From: Physcomitrium patens
Lineage: Eukaryota > Streptophyta > Bryopsida > Funariales > Funariaceae
Direction: 5' to 3'
DNA: 64,000 bases
NCBI RefSeq assembly: GCF_000002425.4
Contig: NC_037266.1
Location: forward strand, 3,667,350 to 3,731,349
Shown one piece after another: positions 33,978-46,533 of the stretch. A program made the translations under genes and the position numbers. The notes under the pieces are model-generated. The model had not been told where the DNA came from. It searched no databases and saw only the letters and a list, made by a program, of their open reading frames with translations. The stretch's first letter is position 1. Each line of letters begins with the position of its first letter.

Positions 33978-35207
33978 ATGTCGTGTTTTAACACGAGTAT
34001 ACCATGAAAATATAAAGAAAGAGGACTTTTATTAATGTTCAGTTACCTCGAATATTGAGAGCAACAACCAACTCTAGTACAAATACTGAGTGGCCAGGTT
34101 CAGTCACCCCATTACAGTCAGCCGGGGCATACTGAAATGCTCCATTGGATTCCAATAACGGGAGTCAGCAGGAAGAGAAAGGACCAATTCACACGATGGA
34201 TGAGCCTGGTTCGAAGAGCCAATTGGATCCAATTTCAAGAATCCAATCCGAGTCCTCTTACCCAATATGAGACCTGAATTGGCCAGGCAACCCAATGCAG
34301 TCTAATTACGGGAAAATCCAGGTCTTACTACGAGCCTTAGCCAATCTGACATGAAGGACCAATTTGATCCAATTACGGGGACATCCGGGTCTTACTACTA
34401 GACTCTTAGCTAATATGATACCTGAATTGGTCGGGCGACTCAATGTGGTCCCGATTACGGGGTTTTGATTCTGTTTGAGGCTGTCCTGTTCTCTGTGCCA
34501 TTTCCGAGAACGTTGTTTTCGGTAAAATGATCTCTTAAAGGTAAAAACGGGGGAGAAAGCTTTGACGGTGGGAGCCAATTTCGGATCTAAGACGCAAGAT
34601 TGAAGAAATTCAGAGGATAAGGTTAGGGGAGAGAATAAGTTTTTGGGGAGTTTTGAAGGATGGAGGAGAGCTAGCTTCATGCTTCAGGCGGGAAAAGAAG
34701 ACAGAGAATTGGGTTTTTTTTTTCTTCATAGGGTTTTGGGAAGACTGAGGCAATTGTTGCTGAAGTCAGTGTTGTAATGGTGAATCGGGATTTTTAATGA
34801 AGTGGGTTTGATTATTCTTGACTGTTTTGTGAAATCGAGTTACGTCTGTGATGAGGAATTAAAAGGGTGTCTATAGGATTGAGTATGCGGAGTGAATGAA
34901 ATATATTTGGGTTAATCTAACAGGACAGTCAGTGGATACAAGATTGTGAGTATAAAGCGGTATCGGAGATTAGTAGATTGGGTTGTTCGGGGTTCTTTGT
35001 AACATCTAAAGTCCTACCGGCTGGGACAAAAAAGACTTTGGTGAGTAGTCGAAGGGCATCCATATAGATTTATGGTATATTCTTGCAGTCGTTTATATTT
35101 CAACAGTCAAAAACTGATAGATTGCTTGACTATCGGTGAATCTCCATACTATCTTCTACAACCAGATGCCCGGCACGTTCTCGAGCAGGAAAGCACATAA
35201 TATGACA
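33978..35207 (+). repeat. Family A LTR3 of the complex
   Basis: A 1230-bp LTR, TGTCGTGTTTTAACACG to ATGACA, preceded by the polypurine-rich AGAGGGGGTGGA at 33966-33977 and followed by the CCGG duplication. Confidence 0.87.
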
Positions 35208-35350
35208 CCGGTAAATTTCAAGTATGATGGCATGGGCTATATCGGGTGGTAGAAGGTTTCTCTAATGGTTCTGTTCAATTGGAAGATTTTCTGGGAACCC
35301 ACTTTACAACATGCGTTAATGGAAACCGGTTACGTCTGTATTATATGTAA
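35208..35350 (+). pseudogene. Family B integrase C-terminal end
   Basis: The sequence continues the frame broken at 24566: PGKFQV*WHGLYRVVEGF, then NGSVQLEDFLG and GNRLRLYYM before a stop at about 35348. This is the GPY-type C-terminal module (cf. PGKxxxxWxGP). Confidence 0.82.
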
Positions 35351-35687
35351 ACCCGAGATGGGTTTACTCAGTGGAGGGAAGGAATCTCCGTAATAACGAT
35401 TACCAACAAGATTGAAAAAGTTGTGATAGTTAAGAAACGATTGATGGTTAGTTTTGGGTACTGAAACTGATTAGTCAGAAAATTAGATATTCTTGATTAG
35501 ACATGAGATTAAGATATACTAGATTAGATGTTCTTGATTTGGACCCCGAGTAAGTAGTTAGGAGCATGGCACTTATAGAAGGTTTCATTATTGTAAATTT
35601 CAAACATTGTACTTTGAACTGTAACTTTTACAACAGTAATCAGCAATAGTATTAGCGCGAGGAAGTATTGAGAGTTTGATTTTCACA

Positions 35688-37344
35688 ATGTCGATGGAAA
35701 GAGCAAAGAGAGCACCAGAACGATCGGAAAGTCACCGCAATATGAGGTCTAAGTACGATCTGGGATCACCGTCTCTTGTAGTTATCACCAACATGGAACC
35801 GATGAAGTTAGATATATGTTGATCATTGAAAAGGCAAAAAGATTTTAGAAATGCACAGTTATTTACGTTTTTGCAAGGATCGGATAAACTACCACCAATT
35901 GATATAGAACGAGTAGCAAAATATATAGAAAATTATGATCCAAAGGATGGTTTGAGTGTGATAAGAAGAGTCTTGATTAGAATAGATGAGAATATCTTAC
36001 ATAAGGTCTTGCATTTACCAACCGGAGAGCTTGAGGTCGGAGGAGACGCGTCAAATGATTTCAGGCCAGGAAGCTACTTCAAAGGAGGAATGTCATGTCT
36101 CAAGTGAAATCAAGGATAGAAGATACAGGAGGCACTTACGCCCGAACTTATGGAATGGATGCAGTTCATTCAAAAGCAGTTAGCATTGAATCAGCATACC
36201 ACCTACATGGCAAAGTGATTACTGTTTCCCACGATAGAAACACTGGAAGTCATGGTATTCAATTGGACAGCTTATGTGGCCACAAGGATAAATGCAAAAA
36301 TGAGAGCTAAGCGGAAGACGGAAAAGTTTGCTTCACTATTATGTTCCAATTATGTAAATTCAATGATTGAGTATACATTGAAACAGGAATCTCAACCAGT
36401 AGTTCCAAATTTATAAACGAGAATAGTTAGTCCAGGGATAATGATATATGAAGTGAGAGAATCCAATAGAGCAGTAGAATGGAAAGCAAGACCAATATCT
36501 ATACCAGAGCGAGTTTTAATTCGGCCAACAATAGAGATGACGACATCAATACCAATTCCAAGAGAAAGCAATCAATTAAGATTTCAACGGGGTGTAACGG
36601 AAGGGTGGAATCTTAAGGAAGTTATATTAGGTCAAATTTCCTAGTTTTAACTTACGATTAGTAAGCTCGAAGATGAAGGTAGCTAAAAAAGGTAAGTGGA
36701 AGCGAGCAAGAAAATAATATTGGAATAAAATTATAAAATCACAGAACAGAAACAAGTCATCAAGGTAGAATCAAAATCCAAGATACAAGTGAAGCGTGAA
36801 TTAGATGAAAAAGTGGAAATTTTGTCAAAGGAGAAACAGAGGATTCAACATATCCTGAAAAATCAAAAATAAGAATTACTACAAACTCGTAAATCATATA
36901 GATTGGAATAGGAGAAGATGAACGCTCAGTTGAAGATAGAACGAGAGCACAAGGAGGCATTGGAGCTTGAAAAGAAACAATTAGATGACCAATATCGAAA
37001 CAAAACGGATGAGCTATAGGTAGAAATTGTTGTTTTGAAGGAAACAATAACAAAATTGGAGTGATTTGGTCAGTATTGGTCAGTCATAGACATTTGCCTC
37101 AATGGGAGTAAGAATTGGAAAATTGGAGGAGAAATTGCAACAACAAGAACAACAATTGGAAGCTAAAGATGCCAAAATCTTCCAATTGGAAGTTCAGATT
37201 CGAGAATTAAGAGCGTATAATGAAGATTTAACAGCTCAATTAAGGGCAGAGATTCAGGACGAATCGGAGGAAGAAGATATAGTGTTGGAACAAAACCAAA
37301 TAGAGCTGACGCTAGAAATCGAAGAGATTGAACAATCCAATTAA
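35688..37344 (+). pseudogene. Family B ORF3 remnant with long coiled coil
   Basis: An ORF region between integrase and the 3' LTR. ATG at 35688 starts MSMERAKRAPERSESH and shares frame with the open piece 35826-36107 (IDIERVAKYIENYDP). Later pieces include AYVATRINAKMRAKRKTEK (about 36270-36325) and 36441-36644. From about 36750 to 37344 the translation is a long heptad-like Glu/Lys/Gln/Leu-rich coiled coil (EREHKEALELEKKQLDD, then KLEEKLQQQEQQLEAKDAK). No signal peptide or membrane segment is seen, so it is not env-like. At least six stops interrupt it. Extra 3' ORFs are known in Tat/Athila Gypsy lineages; I do not recognise this one. Confidence 0.55.
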
Positions 37345-37419
37345 AAAAAAAAAAAAAGATTGGTTTTTGTTTATCAATACTGTGTTTGCGGGGACGCTGC
37401 ACAGTTAGGAGTGGGGCTA

Positions 37420-38160
37420 TTTAGAATAAGTAGTTATTTTCAGAATATAGATACCTAGTGTATAGTGTAAATAGGGATAGATAAGTGCTGAAAAGGTGGT
37501 TCAGCACGTAGAATGGATGAATAGTCAAGAAAAGTAGTTATCATTTGTAGTATAGGAGTTGGTATCTCGGGGTAGTATAAGGAGGATGGCAGAGGGGAAG
37601 AAAATGCTAGACTGCGACAGTACTGAGCCGGGAATAAGCTTGGTGCTATCTCTTCTTCTTAATTTTCTTGTTTCTTTTGTGTTAGTGTTGATTCTAGTGA
37701 AGAGGATCGATTTAATGAATCAATGTTTGATTTACGAAGTTGTTTATGGATCATTGTTTATCAATTGTTGTGAAAGATTGAGGACATATGGAAGTTTTCA
37801 GTCACTGTTTATCGCAAGGTTGTAAATTTAGTGGAGAGGAATTGTAATCGAAGGAATTATTTTGATTAGATTTTGTGGATTGAAAGTTGTTCGTTCCAAG
37901 GTTTGGATTGTACTTGTGTGTTCGTGAATTACACAGGGTACTGAAATCGATGTCGTGGATGTTATTGTATTGATATGAGAGAGTAGACAGTAGGAGGAAA
38001 AGTTAAGTATTCTTTGATATGGTAAGCATTCAGCAGTAGCGATTAATTGCGTGATCCTAACAATTGGAGCTCATATACATGGTCTTTCCCTGTGTTCGAA
38101 TTCTCCTACATGGATTTATTTTGAGAGGTTTCTTCCGAAATAAGTAAAACGACAACGACA
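37420..38160 (+). repeat. Family B 3' LTR
   Basis: A 741-bp LTR matching 16318-17058. It starts TTTAGAATAAGTAG (first G of TG changed to T) and ends CAACGACA. A purine-rich AGGAGTGGGG (37408-37417) lies just upstream as the likely polypurine tract. Confidence 0.87.
37604..37825 (+). CDS. Small ORF inside family B 3' LTR
   Basis: The third 73-codon copy of the LTR ORF (start ATGCTAGACTGC). The hydrophobic segment reads SLLLNFLVSFVLVLILV and no stop is present. See 14333-14554 and 16501-16722. Confidence 0.3.
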   Translation: MLDCDSTEPGISLVLSLLLNFLVSFVLVLILVKRIDLMNQCLIYEVVYGSLFINCCERLRTYGSFQSLFIARL

Positions 38161-38469
38161 ATTTTACTATAAAAAAAATAATATGATTTGATGCACATAT
38201 TGAAGTAGCTTCAATCATCTCTATATCTTTACTTCTTGCCAATCTTATTGCTTCTTATAGTAGTAAATTGAATTGATGTATTAAAAACATTAATTTCTTT
38301 AATTGTTCTTGCTTTTATACCATTGCACTCTTTATTTCAACAAACTTTATAATGATAATACTAAAAAAAAAGATAATACTTAATAATACTTAAGACAAAT
38401 AGAAGAAAGGATTTGAAAACATAAAAAATACTAAAAACAATATTAGTTTAGAAGAGATCAATCTGCAAC

Positions 38470-38569
38470 TTTTAATACACTTTTAATACCACATAATTAG
38501 CTTATATCACAAGCTACCAATAAATACAATATATGACTAATTTGTTGGCCAAGTGTTCAACCTATTAAT

Positions 38570-38610
<41 letters not shown>

Positions 38611-38660
38611 GAAACCATATCTATGAATAAACATCTCTATATACTCTTTTGATATATTAT
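38470..38660 (-). repeat. Possible decayed family C LTR fragment
   Basis: ATTAGCTTATATCACAAGCT followed by GACTAATTTGTTGGCCAAGT resembles the minus-strand LTR at 63490-63565 (TTAGTTTATTCCACAAGCT, then GGCTAACTTGTTGACTAAGT). It is interrupted by a TA run. The similarity is partial and judged by eye. Confidence 0.4.
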
Positions 38661-38696
38661 ATACTTTTGATCTATTATTAAATTATAAGTGTTACA

Positions 38697-38930
38697 AGTT
38701 GAAGTTCATGAAGATATAGTTGTTTTTTAATATAAGATCTTTGAAGATTAGGTTGATAAAGATAAAGACAAGGTGAAGCTCATGAAGATATAGATATTCA
38801 TCAATATAAGAAAGCAAGAGCTTTAGAAACTAGATTGAAGAAGATAAAGATAAGATAAAGTTTATGAAGATGTAGTTATCTTCAATATAAAAGCTTTTAA
38901 GACTAGGTTAAAAAAGACAAGACAAAATTG
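38697..38930 (+). repeat. Imperfect ~80-bp tandem repeat
   Basis: Three or so diverged units, each with a CATGAAGATATAG-like core and a GATTGAAGAAGATAAAGA-like core. No coding sense was found. Confidence 0.5.
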
Positions 38931-39639
38931 ATAGATATATTGAAGATAGTTTTAAGATTGAATTTTTTGACCTCAAATTTGTTGAGGATAAGAGATCTAA
39001 GGATTTAAGACAAGAATAAGGATAGTTGCTATATAAAAATATAGAAAGGATATTTTGTAATTCTCAAGATGTGGGAATCTAGATATTCAATATGTTTGTC
39101 CATGATATATAATGCAGATGCGCAATGAAGTACTTTAACTATATAGGTTGCTATCACAAATAACTTGTCTATTTTTAGTACCTTTAAAGTATAATTCTAT
39201 TCTTTTTTGTCCCTATTTTAATTTTTTGATTTTTTCTTTGTTACAATTTTTTATTTAATAACCAATATCACCAAGAAATTATAAAGCCACTAGATCCTTT
39301 TGCAAATGGTTCTAAAAAGACAAGACAAATTTGATAGATATATTGAAGTTATATTGAAAATCAATGCAATCAATGGCCTTGATAGGATAGAGACTTCATC
39401 CATACATTAGAATATTAAATTTAAAAAACTTTAGAATAAAGTAATTCTTGACGAAAATACCATTATCTTTATGAAATTGCAATTATATGCACAAATAAAT
39501 ACTATTGGATTTTAGCATTTCATATTTTAGACTAGTCTATTCTTTTACCTTTTAAGTAACAAACATGAAGTGTTCAACTTATTCAACCATGTTCTTCCTA
39601 TTATTTATTTAGAAGTCTGCTTCAGTCCATAAAAGACAA

Positions 39640-41450
39640 ATTTCATCCTTCATGTATGCGTACATATTGATAAGCAGCTCTCCCTGCAGCTACTCTTATA
39701 TTCTCTCTTCTATCATTGTTTGAACCTGGTTATACCAAAAGATTATCCGATTGCTCCTGAATTTGTAGTAGTGTAGAATATATGAAAGATAATCCAGAAA
39801 AAACTATGTAATACAATATAATGATTTTGTATTTTACAATTATTTCTAAACCAAAAAATAACTTCTATTAAAATATTAGAAATAGCTACTTTTTATCTTA
39901 TTGCAGTAGATTTGACTTAATACTAACCTAATTTTATTCTAAACTAACCTAATCACCTAGTATGAACTAACCAACTGAAATCCTCACCAAGCTAGAAGGA
40001 TTGTTGTTGGTCGCCGGTGAACCAATTCTTGATCCGCCAAGCTCCCTGATTTTGCTGCCAGGAGGAATCACAGATTATCTTTTGTTCATGACCTTGACCA
40101 CAGTGGATCGACGTGTAGGATAAGTAAGCTCAACTTGTTGAAATCAAAGGTTACGTTGCCCTTCCAACACCAAAAACTTCATGGAAATTCCAGGGTTTAG
40201 CCCTAAGAACTTTCCCTTCAAGGTTATGTGACTCTAACTGCCAAGCCGTGAATCATTTATTGCATGAATTTTCCTTTAAATCTTGGCTCTGATTTGATTG
40301 TCGAGCCTAAGCTTGTCGGAAGCAACCATCACACAGTGCTTGCTTAAGGGTAACCCTCAGATTTCACTAATCCAAAGCACTGACCTAAGAAAATCTGAGA
40401 CACTCTAATCAAGAAAAATTCATAATGGATGGTGTATTCTAGCCATATGGAATCCTGACAAGGTCGTGGAGGACACTAATGGCGTTAACGTTAAGGACTT
40501 GCAACATAGCAACTTTATTCAGAACTCAATACCCAACTTTTGTAGTGTGCATATTCAACATTGTTCCAATAAGCACATCTATAGTACAGCTAGGATCGTG
40601 TGTACCAGGGCTTTTGAACAACGCAAGGGTTGCTGCTGCTACCTAACTAGATCTCAAAAATCTCTAAGCTTCTACTCCACTCCTGCCTTCCACATGTTCA
40701 ATCTTGCGCACCACCCATCCATTGCGCAGATCTCGTATCAATAAAAACTGAGCGCAAGACTTTGCTCTCCTCATACTCCTGGATTCTTCAACAACAATGC
40801 AAGGATGGCTGAGTTTTAACGTCCGCAACAAAATCGATGTGGTATGCCTAGTATTTGCAAAACCACGTCTACACCAACCACCTTATAGCTGCGCCTTTAG
40901 TCTAGCTCTCCAACACCACATTAACAATAAGAAGTCGCTGTTCTACTCTGACCTCAGTAACTACACCAAGAGAATAGGATAAAAACATGGAGAATCATCA
41001 GGGTGCTTCCTGAATACGTCCACGGATTAGAGGTTGACAACGACATTTCTTTAGGTCGCCCTACTAAGAGCTTGCTTGATTTGCAGCTCCCTTCTACACA
41101 AAAAAGAAGGGAAGGAAAAGAATTGGCGATTATGTTTATTGCTGCAACGTCATCGTAACACAATGCAGCTTTGCCTAAGAAGTGAATTTATTGCGCTACA
41201 ACACGGATCAACCACAACAACACAAGAAACTTTCGAGCTCAACGTCAAGTTGCTGCATCTTAGAAAAATGTACCAGCGCCGCTCCGTGTCAGTTTGCATG
41301 ATCTGGGTTAGCCAAGTCAACATTGGAACGATGGGTGGTTCTCTCAATGCGAGAGCATCGCGAGGAAAAAATCACACCCAAAGGTATTGCTCTTGACAGA
41401 ACGACCACCAACAGCAAGAGGTTGCATTGAACTAATGGCCTTGCCTTTGT
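39640..41450. other. GC-richer island, unidentified
   Basis: Visibly less AT-rich than its surroundings, with short ORFs on both strands (for example 40466-40744 and 41076-41396, +). None shows a domain I recognise and several start codons are non-ATG. It could be an old gene fragment or transposon remnant. No intron-exon structure is convincing. Confidence 0.35.
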
Positions 41451-41454
41451 CATC

Positions 41455-41720
41455 ATCGTCCATTTTCTCTTTACTTCTTCTTTTGTTTTTTCTCTTCTTT
41501 CTTCTTCTCTTTGTCCTTCTATATTTTTCTTCTTCTTTCTACTCTTTCTTCCCTTCTACTCTTTTTTTCTTCTTTCTATTCTTTCTTTCTTTCTTCTATA
41601 TTTTTTTATTTTTTCTTCCTTTCTCTACTTTCTTCTAATTTTACTTTTTTCTTCCTATTCTTTCCTAGTAGTTGCTTATCTTCCTTCTCTCTATTTTTTT
41701 TTCTTTTTCTTTTATAATTG
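41455..41720 (+). repeat. Long pyrimidine (CT/T-rich) tract
   Basis: About 265 bp of almost pure C and T on the + strand with scattered A, made of TTCTT/TCTTT runs. The ORFs across it are low complexity. Confidence 0.8.
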
Positions 41721-44700
41721 ATCAGATCTGATTTATATTTAGCTCCAAGTACAATTAATCTTCTAATGTCAAAATCTATTATAAAAAATATCATAAATCT
41801 CTATTAATTAAAAGAAAGGAAAAATATGTAATTTAAAATCCCTTCTCAAGGACAATTCTACAAGAGATCCATTGGTGCAACTAACATTCTATTTTATTTT
41901 TATTTTCTATTTATCTCAAAACTACTATACTAATTCACTCAATTAATGATTTTAAGCATCATAAGTACATTTGTTTACTACTAAATACATTAAAGAGTCA
42001 ATTTTATGACTCACAAAATGGTATTAGATAATTTTCAAATATCTCAATATAGTTATTCAACAAAACTATGAAGTTATTTAGATATAGAAGTCAATTATTA
42101 TGTAAGTATTGCAATATGAAAGTCCAATGTCCAACTTAAAGAAGAATCAAGAATGAATCTACTTAAAAAAGAATTTAGACATGCTAGTAAGCCACCTTTA
42201 TTCCTTCAATTCAACCAAAATCACTCTTGACATCTTGTATATTGTATGTACCAATCTCCTCTCTTCCTAATTTCTTCAATTTTTTATAACGATTCTTCTA
42301 AAATCCACTCAATTTCTTTTTTTTTTTCTTTTTTCTTGTCTATAATCATACCTTTTATTGATTTTAACATTCCCACTACAACTACTACACTCTATACCTT
42401 TTGTTGACTATATTTGTATCAACACCTCTGTCTTGCATCTTTTGTTGTGCCAATCTATAATTGCATCTACTTCAAACCATGGCCAACTCTCTCAAGTCCT
42501 ACAATACAGTGCCTTTTCTTTCTAAACCTATAAAATTGTATCTCTTGCAACACAACATTACCACTACTATACCACACCTTTATAAATGCCTTCACCATAG
42601 TGTAGACAATCTTTTTATAAAAAAAAGATGAAAAAACCCATTTTATTTTGGCATGTGAAAAAAGCGATATTAGAATCTAACAACTCTGATCTTTAAATAC
42701 TAAAGTCTCTAACCACTTTGAATTTTCTAAGTTCTTTGTATTTTCTTTTTAATAGCTAATAAAAATAATTTTTTTTTCTTTTTCTTATATCCAAGTTATT
42801 TTATATAATAAATATATACATATACAATACATAATAATAACCTTTAGACATACAAATAATATGAAGAATGTGAAATTTTATTTTAGATACTAAAGAATAT
42901 TTTATGTAATATTATTAATATTTCTAATTTTATGTATTATTATTAGTGATACTAATAATAATAATAAATCTAAATATTAAATTTTATAAAAAATATTTTA
43001 TTAACTTAGATTTCAAGGACATTGAAATTATAGTTGGTTTTTTATTGCAATGTTAAAGTTGATAACTACTTTAGAGTTGTAAAATAGTTGTTTTGAATTT
43101 TAACTAAATTTTTTGTATATTATAAAGACTATAAATATATAACTTATATTATATTTGTATAATATAGTTAGAATTATTTGAATTTTAATACTTTAAAAAA
43201 TAAACCGCTGAATAAATTTTAAAATATCATAGGCTAATATTTTTTAATTTTTTATTATGTTTATGATATACATATATATATAATATTTAATTATTAGTGA
43301 TATAGTTTTTTTTAAGATCTAAAGAAAGTCAAATAAAAGGTTTAAGAATTCTTAGATTAACAATAATTATTAATGGTCTTTTGTCATTATTCAAATAACA
43401 TATTGAGATACATGTTGATAATTTTTAATATATATGTATATATTTATTTAATAATTCTTAACTTGCATAGTTTTAAATAAAATAAGAAAATTTATATTAA
43501 TATTTTTTTATTAAAAATAAGTTATTAAAAAAATAAAAGAATATTTTATAAAATATAAGTATTCCTATTTGATTCATGTATTCAATTATTTATGCAATTC
43601 ATGGCAATAGCATCTTTGTTGATGCAAAATATCCTTATATAGTAAAAGATGAGGTTGACGTATTTCTTATTTATCTCTTTATGCATCATTTGATATGTGT
43701 ATGATTAAAAAATTACAATTTGATAGGTGGTCTTTTTGATGCAAGGTTCTAAAGAAAAAAATGATTTCTTTTGTTGATGCTAGAGTATTTTTAGGATTGC
43801 AATGGTCAACAATTATTTTTAAGCAACAAAAGGAATCAAAAGCAAAGGTGAATTATGAATAAATCCATGGTAATTGGAATTAAAAAAATTATTGTCATTT
43901 TTTCAAAAAAAGAAGAAGTTGGCAAATCAACTACTATAAGTACACCAAAAACAAATTTCACCATATTATAATTTTTTAATTTAAGGAATTGATTTTGAAT
44001 TAATGACTATTCCTATAGATTTTTATATTAATTCCTATAGGATATAGAATATAGACTACAAGTTGGCTTACTTGATGCAAATTTAAGGTAGCCAATCTAT
44101 TATCAACCACTCTCCTCCTTCCATTTTTGATCCATAGAGTGGGATATTTTTGCTACGTCAAGAATCTATTGTTGACCAATCTTAATATTTTATTATCAAA
44201 ATTAGATAGGAGGCTTAATAGAAATGATGTTAAATTATGAAAAAATAAATAATTTAATGTATTCAAAATTGGTATAGGTGAATTGTCAAAAATAAATTTT
44301 TATATTATTAGAGTTATACATATGCTTCTCCAAAAACTTCTTAATTTCTCTTTTTTTACATAGAGGTATTTTTTTTTATTTTTATACCTAATAAATATAT
44401 AATGAAATGCTTAAGTTATCAAAAATGAGTTCTCTATCTTATATGGTCCTTTTATCTCTACTCTAATGAATCAAAGAAAACAAAAACAAAACATAATTAT
44501 CATATGCCCTCTCTAAACAACCAAAGAATCTTTATCTAAAAGCAATTTAATCAATATGCAATGCATATTGTATTTTCTCATTGATATCATCATTGAATTT
44601 GCATAAAGGTAAAAATAATTACAACAATATCTTCAAAAGCATGAAAAAATAAAATTCACTAGATACAATAGTTTACATCAACTTCTAAATTATACTCTTG

Positions 44701-46488
44701 TACTCTAAGTGTTTTCAATTCATTATGGTTAGAAGTAATATACCACAACAAATAAAAAGTCATAGTGATAATTATTAAATTTTGGAACCAATAGTAAATA
44801 TTTCACAAAAATAGGAATAAACTACAGGTTTTGTGAATATAAGATTATAAAATTAATAAATCAAAAAAAATAAAAAGATAAATTGTACAAGTCTAAAATT
44901 ATGAAGAAAATTGTAAGTACTTGAGTCAAGCTGGGAATATCCATCAAGCTTTCTTATTTGGTTCTTGAATACATAAACTATACAAAGAGTCTTAAAGAAC
45001 TCCTTCTATGTACAAGTAGACTTGTATAAAGAAGCTAATAACAAATATCATTGCTAGTGACTTTGTTCTTAACTTCTTTGATCCCTTATCTAATGTTATT
45101 TTGGACCTCTTTTAGAGTCTTCTTGGCCGTGCCTTTTGATTTGTCAATTATTTTCTTTCACTTTCTATGGGCACTCTGATTGCTAGTGCAAGTATAACCA
45201 AACTCAATTACTATCTATGGTGACTGCATCATGCCTTGAAAAATTCTCTTTCAATAATGTTGATTTGACTTTCAAAATTCATGTTCATTACAAGTATAAA
45301 AATTCACTTGTTCTAAATTTGTAAGATAACTGTACTTATATTTCAAAATCTTATTGCCAAATGTTGTCTTTTACAAATATATTAGTGCATCTTGAAAAGT
45401 GCATCACAAGCTATATTAATTGATTTGCTCCACTAATATTCTTCTTTGCAATTCATCAAAGATTTTATTTTTGTTTCAACCTTCAAAATCATACATGCAT
45501 TAAAACATCTATTGAATTCATCACCTTGTAGTGCACAAGGATATTTTTGCATAGACCGCAATGCCATTGCTATAAACTATATTCATAGTTGAATACATGA
45601 ACTAGACAAAGAATTTTAATAGAAAATTGAATACGTAAATCAAATAGGAAATTATGGATACAAGAGGAACAACATTACTCTTATGCAAGAAAGAAAGAAT
45701 GCAACAAAATCAGCAAGGCTTTTGCAAATGGTGATGAAGATGACAATGCAAGTTGTGGCCACTCTTTTAAGATCAAATTCACATCACTAGAGAGTATGAT
45801 GATCCAACTACAATGCATTGAGCTATATCTATGATCACAATGCAATGCATGGAATGGAGTGAGGTTGTTTAGATATGTTTATATAAATAAAGATGAATAA
45901 ATATAAAGTTTCATCAATAAAATACATAGAAGTATTTAACAATAATTCACAAAAAATCTAAATAACCACCTTATTGTCTTCAAACTATTAAATTTCTTTA
46001 ACAAAATAAATATAAATATGCAATCACAATTTATATGATAAAAATAATACAAATCTTTTCTACTTTGTAATTTTTCTAAATAAAAATAAAACCAAGTCTA
46101 TAATTAAATACTTTTAATATTACTCTGATTTTTAATATATAAATAGTAATTATTAATTATTTATATAAAAAATAATTTAAAATAAATAAATAATTATAAT
46201 ATTTTAATTTATATCTATATGAATACATTTTTAATATATTTCTATATTGTGATCATGGATATAATATATCCATGATCACACTCTAAGAATATATTTTTAA
46301 TATATTTATTTTTTTAATAAAAATATATTTATTTACTTAATAGTAAAAATATACATAAAATTTGATATAAAATTCAAAATAAGTAGAATAAAGTTTCCAA
46401 AAATATAAATTAATACCTATAATAGCTTATAAGAAGAAAAAAATATTGAAATGCAATTCAAATTTATAAAATCTAACTTATTTTAAAA

Positions 46489-46533
<45 letters not shown>

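Larger units (their letters stand above)
24567..35207 (+). mobile_element. Family A complex with three LTRs, nested in family B
   Basis: Layout: LTR1 24567-25793, start of gag 25794-26213, LTR2 26214-28000, full internal region 28001-33977, LTR3 33978-35207. The outer flanks share CCGG (24563-24566 and 35208-35211), so LTR1 and LTR3 bound one insertion event into family B integrase. LTR2 begins inside gag of the outer copy, as if a second family A element inserted there. The outer element's remaining gag-pol is missing. Recombination between the inner and outer 3' LTRs would give exactly this layout. Confidence 0.85.
16318..38160 (+). mobile_element. Family B Gypsy element, full span with nested insertions
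   Basis: A complete LTR retrotransposon, about 10 kb long without its insertions. Order: 5' LTR 16318-17058, tRNA-Asp-type primer site, gag with two zinc knuckles, protease, RT, RNase H, integrase, a further ORF, 3' LTR 37420-38160. Flanks are ATTCT (16313-16317) and ATTTT (38161-38165), a 5-bp target duplication with one difference. Integrase is interrupted by a solo LTR (22422-23692) and later by the family A complex (24567-35207). The tRNA-Asp primer, RT style (CYSFLDGFLGYNQI) and long 3' extension resemble the plant Tat/Athila side of Gypsy; this placement is inference. Confidence 0.9.
38161..39640. other. AT-rich intergenic DNA with repeats
   Basis: No gene recognised. It holds a (TA)n run at about 38573-38607, a possible weak family C LTR remnant, and imperfect tandem units at 38697-38930. 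Confidence 0.6.

Noticed and set aside
38573-38607. TA dinucleotide runs here and at 46492-46531 as replication origins
   Set aside because: Simple microsatellites; nothing else supports an origin.
41387-41717. ORFs rich in Phe, Ser and Leu
   Set aside because: They are translations of the pyrimidine tract.
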